A stretch of DNA of 58,250 bases. It comes from Nannochloropsis salina CCMP1776 (lineage: Eukaryota; Sar; Eustigmatophyceae; Eustigmatales; Monodopsidaceae). The notes beneath the pieces are model-generated. The model made no database searches. It was not told the DNA's origin and saw only the letters and a list, made by a program, of their open reading frames with translations. The stretch covers positions 72,232 through 130,481 of the forward strand of contig SDOX01000166.1 in NCBI GenBank assembly GCA_004565275.1. Direction: 5' to 3'. Within the stretch, counting starts at the first letter, position 1; each line of letters starts with the position of its first letter. Both the position numbers and the translations under genes were made by a program. Below are positions 1-11,575 of the stretch, in pieces.

Positions 1-902
1 GTATAATCCAGAGGCCCCCTCTCCTTCTCGGGGCTGGTTCCACGACCTCCCCCCTGCATACCGCGATCTGCACACCAACCTTGAACCTTCCCTCCCTCCC
101 TCCCTCCCTCCCTCAGTTGCACCGGGCAGACCCCCGTTCCTTCGTCTCCTCCTACCGGATGCGGCACGGACGTGCCTGTGAACGCTGCGGAATCCTGCGA
201 CGGGCCACCCACGGGTACTTGGGGGAGGGCATTTCTCGCTTTTGCGGGGAGTGCGCGGGCTCCACCCGGGGCTGCATCGACCTGAACAACTTCAAGTGCA
301 AACTCCAAGATTGCAACCGGATGGCTCGGTACATCGGGGAGGAAGGTTCGGGGCCCGAAGGCGGCGCGGGGCGCCTGGTCTTCCGGTGTTGGGCCCACAA
401 GCAGCCCGACATGAAAGAGGCCGGCGAGGGGTGGAAAGAGTTCTACCGCCTCTTCTGCCTCCGGACAGGGGTCACGGGGGTCATTCCCGTGCCCCCCATC
501 CCGACCTCCCTCCCGACCTCCCTCCCGCCCTCCCTCCCGGCCTCCCCCACAGCCTTGACCGGGGGTGCCTTTCCTCACCCTCCTCCCCTCCTGCCCGTCC
601 CGCCTGCGGCCTACGCGGGGATGGGGGGGGATGCGGAGGGAAGGGTGATGAGCGGGGAAGGGGGAAGGTTCGGGGAGGAGGAGGATGGAGGAGAGGGCGG
701 GGGAGAGGGCGGGGGCCGGGGGGTGGTCTTCGTGCCTCCCGGTGGATTGCCCGGGCCGCGTGTGGAGAAGAAGGAGGAGGAGGAGGAGGAGGAGGAGGAG
801 GAGGAGATGGTGATGGAGGAAGAGGAGGAGGGGGAGAGGGCGGCGGGGAAGGTAGAGGAGAACGGAGGTGTTGCGCCCTTGCTCGTGCACCGCGAGATTT
901 AG
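1..902 (+). CDS. EsV-1-7-like cysteine-rich protein (5' partial)
   Basis: The last exon appears to begin at 116, after a (CCCT)n tract ending in CAG, and runs to a TAG at 900-902. Bases 1-90 may hold the end of an earlier exon, but I cannot place its donor. Two cysteine modules are visible. The first has CERC, then RRATHG, then FCGEC. The second has CKLQDC, then RMARYIG, then a spacer, then FRCWAH. The second matches the EsV-1-7 pattern C-x4-C-x3-A-x-Y...C-x2-H, here with a longer spacer before the last Cys/His pair. EsV-1-7 motifs were named from an Ectocarpus virus and occur in brown-algal regulators such as IMMEDIATE UPRIGHT. The rest is low-complexity Pro-, Gly- and Glu-rich sequence ending near an HREI tail. 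Molecular role unknown. It could instead be an unrelated zinc-binding protein. Confidence 0.55.
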   Translation, partial: IIQRPPLLLGAGSTTSPLHTAICTPTLNLPSLPPSLPQLHRADPRSFVSSYRMRHGRACERCGILRRATHGYLGEGISRFCGECAGSTRGCIDLNNFKCKLQDCNRMARYIGEEGSGPEGGAGRLVFRCWAHKQPDMKEAGEGWKEFYRLFCLRTGVTGVIPVPPIPTSLPTSLPPSLPASPTALTGGAFPHPPPLLPVPPAAYAGMGGDAEGRVMSGEGGRFGEEEDGGEGGGEGGGRGVVFVPPGGLPGPRVEKKEEEEEEEEEEEMVMEEEEEGERAAGKVEENGGVAPLLVHREI

Positions 903-3009
903 GGAGGGAGGGAGGGAGGGGAGGAGGAAGGGAGGGAGGGAGGGAGGGTAAGCAACCTGTGGGAAGGGAGGTCGGATGAAGGAGGGAGGGAGGGAGGGAG
1001 GGCAAGGTAGGGAGGGAGGCATGCCCCAGGAAAAGGTCGGTGGGAGGTTGGGAGGGAAGGAGGAAGGGACGCGGGGGGAGGAGACGCTGGATAAAAGAGC
1101 CATTGACGTGGTTCATGCACCCTGGGAGCTCGGGCGAAAGGGGGGAGGAAAGGCCGGAAATGCCGCGGCAGGACCTAAGGTCGTGAAAGGAGGGAGCAGG
1201 GCGAGGAAGGGGGTATGAGGAGGCAAGGAGGGCGGGAGAAGGACCAGAAACGAATGATGGGAAAGGAGGAAAACCCGCGGGCTGGGGGAGAAGGGGGGAG
1301 GCAAGGCCAGGACGAGCAGAGACGGCGTCGGGGACCGGGGGCTTTCCTCCCTCGGTCCGGCCCCCCCGTGGGCGGTGACGAGCCGTTACAAACCGTTGCA
1401 TGAAAAACGGGACGTAACGGGCGGATGGAGTGGGGATTGGGTGGAAGAAGGAGGGCTGGGGCCCCGCGGAAGACACGAGTAACGGCATCCCAGGGCAGCT
1501 TTTGCCGTTGCTTTCTAGAAGATTCGATGGAGCAGATAGCGGCAACCTGGATACATCCCGGGTAGTATACTCCCAATCGCGGGGGACTCACGGGCGGGAT
1601 GAAGTTGTGAAGCTGTCCCTCCGTTGACAAGCAGGTGGGATGGAAGCGAGGAGTAAGGAGGGGAGGTGACGGGAAGGCAAGCGAATGAGAAAACTTATAA
1701 GAAAAGATCCCAAAAAAGAAGACCAGGAATGACAAGATGACACGAGAAGAGAAGGAAAATTGGAAGGAAAACGAGGCAGGATACTCGCGTGCAAGCAAGG
1801 GGAGCATGGGAGAGGAATGGACGAGGGCCCAACCCCGCTCTGCTTGTTGCGCTCTGGCACGGTCGATACGGAAACGACGGCTGTGTCGGAGGAAAAGCTC
1901 ACAAGAGAGAAAGGGCCCAAGGAGAGCGTTTCGTCTACTTCTAGGCAGGGCGGCTTAACCGTGCGTGGCATGGATCGCGCGAGTGGGAGGGGCTTTGAGA
2001 GGGCCAGCGTGGCCGTAGGCAAGGAAAGGTTCAAAAGAAGCGTCACTGCTGCCCGGTCCTGCATCGTAGTCCCCCCCCGCACGGGCACTCGGTGTTTCTT
2101 TCGCCATGGTTTCCGCCCTTTTGGTTTCCTTATACCGTCCTTCCTCCCATTTTGTGGCTCTACTCCGTGCCCCTCCTCTCCTCCCTTTCCCTCCGAGTCC
2201 CCCGCCGACGCATCGCACGGGTGACGACAGGGATAGCGAGGGCCTCTACGGTGGTGCATTGGGTATCTCTTCGTCTAGCACGGTATCAGGGGATGGCCAT
2301 GCCTGAGCCGGGCCGATGGTATGTCGCGAGACCCCTCGATTTCCCACCCACACCTGGCGGGATAGCTCGTTTTTCCACAAAACCCGAACCAAAAACAATC
2401 TTTCGGATAAAACCTAAAACAATTTTTCCACCATGGCTATTGTTTCCCGTCGACAAGAATGTTATAAAGAACTACGAAAGGCGGGAAAAAACAATCAAAC
2501 AAGAGCAAGCTCTGGGTCCGGGCACTCCGTCCACAGGACAAGGACACGAGGCTTTTAGGCTGCTCGAGGCCTCTTCTTTCTTAATCCAGGTCCGACCTCC
2601 CACCGGATGCTCTGACTATAATGATACGATTACGCATTGTTATGTTCTGGCGCCACACGCTTTTTACCCCGGCCTTGTCGACAGATCAGGATCCCTCCCT
2701 CTTTGTCTCGCCCCGGTCGACGACCGATCGTGTACCCCTCGCCTCGAATTCTTTCTGACCGAAAAGTCCCGACCTCCGGCCCTGGTCTTTCCGGCCAAAA
2801 GTCCCGCGGCTGGTCACAGACGGCTGCAAATGCACAAATTCAAAAATAAAGTCCCCGCGCCAACGTCCGGGTGCTACGCCCACCTTTAGCCTGCGGTTTC
2901 TTCCCGTCATCCTTCATTTCTTCTCCGTTCTCCTTCAGCATGTGGACCGGAGCGGACAACGCAGCTCCCCCCCCCCAGCGTCCACCCCTCCTCCACGGGG
3001 CGTCTCCCC
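903..3009. other. Gene-free stretch with GGGA arrays
   Basis: No gene is convincing here. Bases 901-1020 carry (GGGA)n arrays directly after the stop of the EsV-1-7-like gene. The part from about 2340 to 2880 is less GC-rich and contains an AATAAA-like hexamer near 2846. Long open frames on both strands are compositionally unlike neighbouring genes and match no family I know. Confidence 0.5.
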
Positions 3010-4666
3010 TTAGGCAATGACAATCTCGCTCACTTTGACGCCGCAGTAGTCCGTCGGTACCGCGAAGATGGACGGGAAGGTCTCACTCTCCAAGGCAGCG
3101 CGCAAAGTGTCTGAAGAAACGGGCGCATTGCCCGCCACCACCATGAAGGACGGCAGGCTCTCCATCACGCAAGTAGGTGGGTGGGGCATAGCCTCCAGGT
3201 CCTTCATGCCAGGGATGGCCTTCCCACGCAAGCGGTTCCCCGCACCCAGGGAGGCAATTTTCGCTGCCACCTCCCCTTGGTAGGTCTCTCCAACCTCCTC
3301 CAACAGGCTGTCCAGCAGGGCTTGGAAACGTTCCGCCACCAAGTTGGCGTCTTCTTCCGCCAATTTAGCGCTGCCCAACAAGACCAGGCGAACTTGCCAG
3401 GCGGCGTCCGACAAAGGGGAGGGGAAGAGGGTATCCAAAGGTGCAGGGATGGTGGGGAGAGGGGGGGGAGGGGGCAAGGTGGGGATGTCCCAATCGAACG
3501 AGCCGACGAAAGAACGTTCTTCTCCGACCCGGGTATCGCGGGGCGTGACGGCATCGCCCACAAAAGCCAGCTTGCGCTGGGGGGGCGAGGGGAGGGTGGA
3601 AAGGGCAGGGACCTCCGTGGTCGTCATGATCTCCGGCATAGAGGGAGTCTCCTCGATCGGGATCTCAGGCACCTCGGTCGATTCGGGCACCGCCGGGACC
3701 TCGGGGATCGCCGGAATCTCCGGGATCTCGGGAATCTCCGGGATCTCGGGGATCTCGGGGACAGCGGGGATCGCCGGAATCTCGGGGACTTCAACATCCT
3801 CCGTGGTCGTCATGGTCTCCGGCATGGAGGGAGTCTCCTCGATCGGGATCTCAGGCACCTCGGTCGATTCGGGCACCGCCGGGACCGCCGGGACCTCAGG
3901 GACGGCGGGGAGCTCCGGGACCTCGAGCGCCGCAGGAGTCTCCGGGGTAGGAACGTCTGGCGCCTCTGGGGTCGTCATCGCGGCCGGTTCCATCGGCATG
4001 GACGGCGTTTCTTCGATCGGCTGCTCCGGGATGAGGTCGGTCGACTCCGAATGGTGCCAGTCGAAGGAGACGTCGACGGTGCTGCCGGCATCTTTGCTGC
4101 CGTAGCTGTGATCCAATGCCCGCAACCAATCTCGGGGCATTGACAAGTCGCTGCCAAAAAGGCGGGCGATGGAGGAGCCTGAGGAGGGGGTGGACAAGGT
4201 AGGTATGAGAGATGGAATGCGCAAAAGAAGTGTTGTGCGTCGTAAGAGGAAATTTTCAGCCGTGCGAAACGACACAGCAGATAAGGTTCTAAAGCTATTG
4301 TTAGACACAGTGATGGCTTGATAATGGCTGAGGTTATGTGATGTGTGTCGTGGTGATCAGATCAGACGTTGATAGGGGTAAAATGTGAGACTGTACCGCC
4401 CAAATGAAAAGAGTGAGAAGTACATATCTAGAAACTCCCTTTAAATCGTGAAGGACACAACTTCTTCACGTTGATGCATGAAAAATGGTTCAGGACATGA
4501 GAGAGCAGGGCGTCCACGGCCGTATGAGAGCATGCAACGCGACGCATAATATGAATCGCAATCTTGTTGGATGAACCCCACTGAGTCTTTTGCTTTGGTA
4601 CTTACCAGCGGATGCTGAGACGGCAATGGGCGCTAGCAGCAACACAAATGAAATATAGAGACGCAT
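3010..4666 (-). CDS. Secreted PE(I/V)P-repeat protein
   Basis: Two exons are proposed: 4666-4606 and 4178-3010, with a GTAAGT donor and a CTCCTCAG acceptor. Reading phase is conserved across the junction, giving about 409 residues. The first exon encodes a clean signal peptide: MRLYISF, a run of Leu/Ala/Val, then VSASA. The open frame also runs upstream through intron sequence, but that version lacks a signal peptide, so I prefer the spliced start. Residues about 60-230 are built from short units such as PEIPEIPE and VPAVPE. A larger block with PIEETPSMPE and MTTTE is present twice and echoed a third time. The C-terminal 150 residues are non-repetitive, with an acidic helix and a conserved-looking end. 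No enzyme motif is seen. A cell-wall or extracellular-matrix role is only a guess from secretion and the rod-like repeats. Confidence 0.7.
3617..3886 (-). repeat. In-frame 186-bp tandem duplication in PE(I/V)P gene
   Basis: The block starting at 3617 on the plus strand recurs at 3803, nearly identical for about 80 bases, so the period is 186 bp or 62 codons. Between the two lie five or more PEI/PAI units. A third, diverged copy of the PIEETPSMP segment lies near 4000. The multiple-of-three period keeps the frame open. Confidence 0.8.
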
Positions 4667-5618
4667 TGTCGAAGTGTGTATTATCCTTTAGCTTTAACTA
4701 TCGTATGTGCCGCAATTGAAGGGATGATGAGAATGATGTCGAATTAAATACCTTAATGTCTAGCATCACTTTTCAAGCCCATCATCAGATGATGTTCATT
4801 TTGAGGTATGCGTGCCCTCATGCAGATGAAATACTTGACAAAGGTTGGGTCACTGCGTACTTTGACAGTGGTGTTACGGCTCGCATTAGCCTTAAAGGTA
4901 ATAACGATCTTAACACTCATGCGATATAGTATGCCAATTTTGCCTTCTCTTGTGTCCCAAAAATTGTTTCCCTCTCAAAACATGTGGGCGCGCGGGAGTG
5001 GGGGCAAATATTGTGAAACCGCCATGACCGTTATACACTAACGTAGTCGGTTTTTTTTTTCAAATTTGAACCCACTTTTCCCCTTCTTTGCACCTTGCAT
5101 CCGGTTATTCTTGTGCAACCCACTCGTCGTACAACTTAAGTTAGGATAGAAGAGACCCATGAAGATTTGATCGAAATTATTGACCGTTTACACATCTTGC
5201 AATGCTATTTCCCTGGCTACAAGTCATGTTTTCCTCCGACTCGTATTTTGCAATTCATGCGATGTATTCTGCAGCGTTGGACAGTAATAATATAATATAA
5301 AAAGGCAACAAAAGTCATTTTTTCCACACCTACACTAAGCATTTTCGTTGCTGTACGTAGCCACGTTTGCTGGCTAAAAACATGAATAAGAGAAACCAAA
5401 TTATATTACGAGAGGTGCTTTTCATTTCTATCTTTCTATCTTCTACGATTGATTGCAATACTTGGCGAAACAATGCACTTTCAGAGATTGTTTTGATGGA
5501 GTGGAGCTCTCTATACTACACATGCTGCTTTAATTCTGCCATGTACCACTCAATCCGGAAGACGATTTCGGGGTAGCCATCGTCCTTCTTCTCAACGTCT
5601 TCAGAAAACCTTCCTGCC
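4667..5618. other. AT-rich intergenic region
   Basis: This lies between the start of the secreted repeat protein and the stop of the RAD5-like gene, both on the minus strand. It is AT-rich, with a T-tract at about 5048-5059 and no coding signal I trust. It should contain the promoter of the secreted protein and the 3' end of the helicase transcript. Confidence 0.5.
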
Positions 5619-8600
5619 TCAAAAGAATCTGCGCAAATCATCCAAAGACAAGCGTCCTTCTTTCCCATCTTTGTCGCCTATTCCCGCGCAAGCTAGGGCG
5701 TTTCGCGCCACCCTCGCTTTTTTCTCTTGTACCACCAGCATTTGATCTTCGACAGTGTCCTTGACTTTGAAGCGGAGAATGTGCACAGTCTCCCGAGTCT
5801 GCCCCAGCCGATGGACTCGGTCGATGGCTTGATCCTCCACAGCAGGATTCCTGTAGTGATAATTGGGGGGGAAAGCGGTGATGAAAATGCAAGGGCATGC
5901 TGGCAGAACGCTAATCGCAGTCCTGGAAACGGGAGGACGACAGGGAAAAGACAGTCGACAATTCCCACGTCAATACCCTTCAGGGCATTATCTTGACTGA
6001 CCCCTTACCCAAGAATTCATCTCATACCACCTCCCTCCCCTTCTTCAACCCTTCCCTCCCCCCCCTCCCCCTTCTCACCACCAGGGATCCAACAGAATCA
6101 CCATGTTGGCTGCGGTAAGGTTCAGGCCTACCCCCCCCGCCCGGAGGCTCAGAACCATGACTCGCACCCGAGGGTTGCTGGCGAACTCCTGCAAGACTTC
6201 CCGTCGCTGGGCGTGGGACGTGCCTCCATCCAGCCGCACGTAGCCCCAGCCTCGCCCCTCCAACGCCGTCTCCACCAGGTCGAGCATGCCGGTCCACTGG
6301 GAGAAGATGACGGCTTTGGCGGGCGCCTCTTTCTGCCGTGCGCGCGGGTGTTTGTCCTGATTTGTCCCTTGCTGCACAGCCCCGCCCCCCTCTTGTCCCG
6401 TGGCCTCCTCCTTCTGTTTCTCCCCGCCTCCCTCCTCCTCCTCCTCCTCCGCCTCCCCTTTTCCCTCGTCCTCCCTCTCCTCCTCCTCCACCTCTTCCCA
6501 TCCTTCCCTTTCCTCCGCCTCCGCCTTCTTCCCTAGAGCTCTGCACCGGCGCCCTTCTGTCCCCGTTCGCCCATCATCTCCTTTTCCCCTTCCCCTCTCT
6601 CCCTCCCGTCCTCCCCTCTCTGTCCCGCCCCCCTCCCCCCCCCTCCCTCCCCGACAAGACCAAAGCCGGGCTCAACGACGGTTTCAGGAGCCAAAAACGA
6701 TTCCAATTCTTTGATCAAGCGTCGGAGTTTGGCGCTGCCGTTGACCAAACCAGCAAGGTCCGGGCGGGAGGGAGGTCGCGATCGAGGGCGGGCACGAGGG
6801 AGAAGGGTTCGGGCCGGGGGCTCCTCTTCCCTGCCCACGAAGTCGATGCCGCCTCCCCTCCCTCCCTCCTTCAAGACCATTCCTTCTTCTTCCTCCTCCT
6901 CTTCGCTGCCTTCCAGGTCTACCACCGCCCGCACTAAGGCCATGTCCGCCGGTGGTTTCCTGCCTTTTCCTCCTCCTCCTCCTCCTCCTCCTCCTCCTTT
7001 CTCTTCTTCTTCTCCTCCTCCTCCTCCTCCTCCTCCTTCTTCTTCTCGTTCTCGTCCTTCTTCTCCCTTCCCTTCTCGCACCCCTCCATCGCCTCCCTCT
7101 TCTTCCCCTCCTCCAGCGCCCTCCCCCCGATCCCCATGCCCTCCCTCCCTCCCTCCCTCCCTCCCATCCCTTCCCTCAAACCCTCCCTCCCTCACCGCAA
7201 ACTCCACCTTCATCACCTCCTCCTCCTTAATCGAGACCCGACACACAGGACACAAAAAGTCCGAGGACGGGCGGGTGGGAGGGCGGAAGGGAGGGAGGAA
7301 AGCGGGGAGGGAAGGAGGGGCAGACCCGGGAGGAGCGGCCCGAGGGCCAGGAAGGGCCGTGGGCGAGTAAGCGAGGAGCTCCTCAAAGCAGCCCTGGCAG
7401 AGGACGTGGCAGCAGGGAGTGACGACGGGCTCTACAGGAGGGGCGGCGAGACAGACGGGGCACTCCGAGAGGGGGGAGGACGGACCGGGGGAGGAGGAGG
7501 GGGAGGGAGGGAGGGAGGGCTGCAGTTGGCGGGCAACACGCCGGAAGTAGGCCGGGGTGGAGGGGGAGGTGATGGGGCGGGAAGGGAAGGCGCCCACGGG
7601 ATGGGAGGTTCCGTGGGTGCCAAAGGAGGAGGAAGGAGGAATCAAAGAGGCCCGATCCTCCTCTCTTTCTCCCTCCTGATCTTCCTGTGCCCCGTTTGTC
7701 GCCCCTGCCTCCCTCCCTCCCTCTACCCCTATCTCTATCCCTCCCTCTATCCCTCCCGCCTTCCTTTCCTCCGCCACTGGTAGTGCTAGTTGTTTGCGCA
7801 TGAAACGGGCGTAGAGCTCTTGAATGAAGGCATTCGTCACTGCGGAGGGGGCGGAGGAAGGGACAGAGGGAGGGACAGAGGGAGGGACAGGGGGAGGGAC
7901 AGAGGGAGGGAGGGAGGAGGTACCAGTGGACGGCACTGCACTGGCACCGGATGCCTCCCCCCCCTGCCGTCCTCCTCCCTTCTCTCCCCCACCTCCCTCG
8001 GCCCACCCTCCTTCCTCATCACCGCCACCCCGGCTTGACCGCCTTCCTTCCTCATCCATCTCTCCTCCTCCCCTTCCACGCCGTCCTCCCATCACCCCTC
8101 CCCTTGTTTCCCCTCCCTCCTCCCCTCCTCCTTTTCCCTCCCCCTCCTCCTCCTCCCCGCCCGCCCTCCCCCTCCTCCCCCCTCCCACCAACCAAGGATG
8201 GTCGCAGGCTTGTCTTAACCTAAGCAACAACACCAAGATCTGCGCGTATTTCTCCTGGTGCGTCCCTGCCCGGACGAAAGATTCAAATTCAAATTTGCTC
8301 TTCGCCCGTAACGCCTCGTAAAATGTCCGTTCCGGCTCGGAGAATTCCACCTCCACGATTCGAACCTCTCGTCGAGCCAGTTGCACGATTTTTCTTCCCT
8401 CCTCATCCCTGCTTTCCTTCGTCCGCCGCAACAGGACCGGCGCCAACACGTTCCGCAAACGTTCCAAGGCCGCCCCGCCCTCCCCCCCTTCTTCCTCCCC
8501 CTCCTTCCCGCCCTCCTTCCCGCCCTCCTTCCCGCCCTCCTTCCCGCCTGCCCGCCCTTGGAAGGGCTCCGCAATCACCTTCCGCCACCACACGGGATCA

Positions 8601-11575
8601 TCCCAAGGCTGGTGCCGGAGGAAGCGGAGCAGGGAAAAGACGTCGTCCAGCACGTTCTGGATGGGGGTGCCGGTCAACGCCCACCTTCTAGAAGCTTCCA
8701 GGGCGTAGGCGGCCCGGAAGGCCTCTGTGCCCTGGTTCTTGATGGTGTGCGCCTCGTCCAACACGACCCTACCCCACCGGACCCCAAACAGGCCCCCTCC
8801 CTCCCGCCCTCCCCCCCGCCCTCCCCCCCGCCCTCCTTCCCACCGCACGTGTTCCTGTTGGAGCGTGCCGTACGTGGTGAGTACCACGTCCCAGTCGGTC
8901 TTCCGAGGGACGGATGAGGCCATGGCAGTCAAGCCTCGCCCGCCTTTTCCGGCGGCGCCCCGATCCGAGCCGTAGTAGACGCACACGGAGAGGGCCTTGG
9001 GGGCGGAGAAGCGCAGGACTTCGTCGTGCCATTGGGAGAGGAGGGAAAGGGGGACCACGACCAGGGTCGGGCGGGGGTGAGGGCGGGGGGGAGAGCGGGC
9101 GAGGGCCCCTTCCTGGAGGGCCTTGGATTGGAGGATGAGCGCTAGGACCATCACCGTCTTCCCCATACCCTGCCAGAATGGGTGGAAGAGGCATGCGAGG
9201 GACGGTTGAGCACACCGAGGGAAGCAATCCGTGCATAGCCCCGACCAAGCCTTGCCCTCCCGCCCCTCCCTCCCTCCTTCCCTCCTTCCCTCCCTCCTCC
9301 TCACCATATCATCCGCCAAGATCCCGCCTGCACACGCCCGCGGGGGCGGGGGCCGTGTCCATTGGATGGCCTTCGTGAACGGGTTGGCGTAGAAGGGCTC
9401 CGGCGGGCCCAGACGAAAGCCGCCCTCCCCCCCGCCCTCCCCCGTGGCCTCCATCCCCGCCACGAAATGCCGGGACCAGAGAGGATGGTGCGATCCTTCC
9501 GTCCTCATCACGCTCTCTGAGACACGCAGCAGTCCTTCGCCCGTCCACACCCTCCCTCCTCCCTCTCCGCCCCCTCCTTCAGAGCCCCCCGACCTGACCC
9601 CTCCTTCCCCTTCGCCCCTCTTGCCCTTTTGCTCATGCCTCCCTTCCGCGTCCGTCCCTGCCTTACCCGCATTGTCCCCACCCACGTGCAAATGCATCCT
9701 TCCCCTACCCGTCCCCCCTCCTTCGCCCCCTCCTTCCCCCCCTCCTTTCCCCCCGCCCTCCTCCCGTTGCAGCATCCATGCCAGCGCCTGTCGTTGGTAC
9801 CTCCTCAGCTCCACCCCTTCCCGAAGGTGAGCCACGGGGCCCTCAAAAGCCTGTAGAGCGCGCGTCAGGACTTCGTTCACACGGTAGAAACGTTCCAGCT
9901 CGCTCTCGTTGATGGGCACGGCAGAGGTATCCTTGGTTAAGGTGTCTTCCTCTCCCGCCGCTTCACCGACGGCCGCAAGGGGGGCGCTTGCCTCCCTCCC
10001 CACGGAAGATAGGGGCATGGGGCCACGATTGGAAGAGGAAGAAGACGACGAGGACGACGATGAGGAGGAAGGAAGGGCGGTTGCGGCCACCATTCGCTGC
10101 GTCCTTCCCGCCTCCGACCCCTGCGAAGATGGTGAGGGATCCAGGCAGCCCGTATCCAGGAAGTGTAGGAGGTTAAGGGCAGCAAGGAGGGGAAGAGGTG
10201 GGGGGGCTGAGGCCGCTACGGAGGGAGGGGGGGTGAGGTGGTAGAAGGCAGAGGTGACGGAGATTTGGAGGCGGAGGGGAAGGAGGGTGAAGTAGTGGGT
10301 GAGGGGGAGGGAGTGACAGGCGGTAGCTTCCACCAGGATCGCCTCTCTCTCCAGGAGGGGGAGCAAAATTGAAGCCACCTTGACAGGAAGGCGGCCTTCC
10401 ACCCCTCCCCGCGAGGTCCGGAAACGTATGTGGGTGCCCGCCTTAACTTTTGGGCGGGAAAAATCGGATCCCCTGAGGCGTTCCTTTATCTCCTTCCGCC
10501 CCGGCTTATCTTTGCCCTGCCTCGACTTCTCACGCGTCTTGCTCTTCTTCCTCCTCTCCTCTTCCTCCTCCTCCTCCGCCTCCTCCTCCTCTTCTTCCTC
10601 CTCCTCCTCCTCTTCCTCCCCTCCATCCTCCTCCCCCTCCATGTGCATCAGGCTCCCCCCTCTTCTGGCCCTCCTGCCTGCCTTTTTACCCTCCCGTCCC
10701 GCATTTTCTCCCCCCCTCCACAAGCCCTTGTCCCCCACGGACATCCGCTCGCCCGCCATAATTTTTCTTCGCTTGCTGCTGCTGTTGAAAGGCCGGTGGC
10801 GGCTTCCTGGATACCCGGACTTATCCCCGACGCCGGGCGCGACTTCCAAAAAAATCGCCACCTTTTCCCCCATCCAGACGCGACCCCCCCGGGTCAGGCA
10901 ATAGCAGTCCTCCACGCGTCGGAGGCCGAGGAGCTTCGGCCAGGTCGGGAGGGGAGGAGAGGGCGGGGAAGGGGAAGCAGGAGGCGAGAAAGAAGGGGAA
11001 GCGGGACAACAGGGAAGGCAGCTGGCGCATTCGGGCCCAGCGCCGTGCACGCAACGGAGCTCGGCTCTGCCCCTCGACGTTTGGGACAGGGCCCCTTCCT
11101 GTTTAATCATCGCCCCAAAGGAATAGTCGTGGACCCCCCTGGCTTCCTCCCTCGCGACCTCCTTGCCTTCCGTCCCCGCCCACTCCCTTGAACAGTCCGG
11201 TTGCGAGTCGTCGCTTTCCTCCAAATCCACTACCTCCACAGCCTCGCACGTTTTTCCTCCTCCCTTGGCGTCCCTCCTTGACACCTGGTGACCCCCCCCT
11301 TCTCGCCTGAGACTGCGAAAACAGGAGGAGGGAGGGTGACGGGGAGGAGGTCCGGGGAGGGAGGAGGTTGAAGGTAGAGGACGCCGGTCGAAAAAATGGT
11401 TGATGGCCCGCTCCACATCATGATTGACGGCCTGCAACAGATGGGTGAGCGCTGCATCGTCTCCAGGAATGCCAAAGGCCCGAAGAGAAGCCAGGGTGTC
11501 TGGCGATGCCGCGCGAGCCCTGAGGGAGAGGGAGGGCCTCAAGGAGGGCAAGGAGGTGCACGTGTCGCGCCCCAT
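5619..11575 (-). CDS. RAD5: RAD5/HLTF-type SNF2 helicase with HIRAN and RING domains
   Basis: Likely a SWI/SNF2-family DNA translocase and E3 ubiquitin ligase for template-switch tolerance of replication damage, acting in the nucleus. Domains in order: a UBA-like N-terminus (ALTHLLQAVNHDVERAINHF); a HIRAN region (IRFRTSRGGVEGRLPVKVA), as in plant RAD5; helicase motif I (ILADDM then GMGKT, split by an intron at 9304-9170); motif II DEAH; ALTGTPIQN; a C3HC4 RING (CPVC, TPCCHVLCQGC, CPVC); the C-lobe with AVIFSQWTGMLDLVE and DPWW; and motif VI RVHRLGQTR. A final intron, 6078-5851, restores DPWWNPAVEDQA in phase. Long Gly/Glu-rich insertions interrupt the core, including between the two lobes. 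Around 6490-6540 the reading frame changes inside a purine tract. A short intron or a repeat-length difference could explain this and I cannot settle which. Start at 11575 is the first Met of the frame. Confidence 0.88.

Noticed and set aside
481-1545. 354-codon Pro/Ser-rich frame on the minus strand
   Set aside because: It overlaps the EsV-1-7-like gene and GGGA arrays. The composition is simply the complement of those repeats.
2092-2889. 265-codon plus-strand frame
   Set aside because: No domain, no repeat of codon preference seen in neighbours and no conserved motif. Possible orphan, but not supportable.
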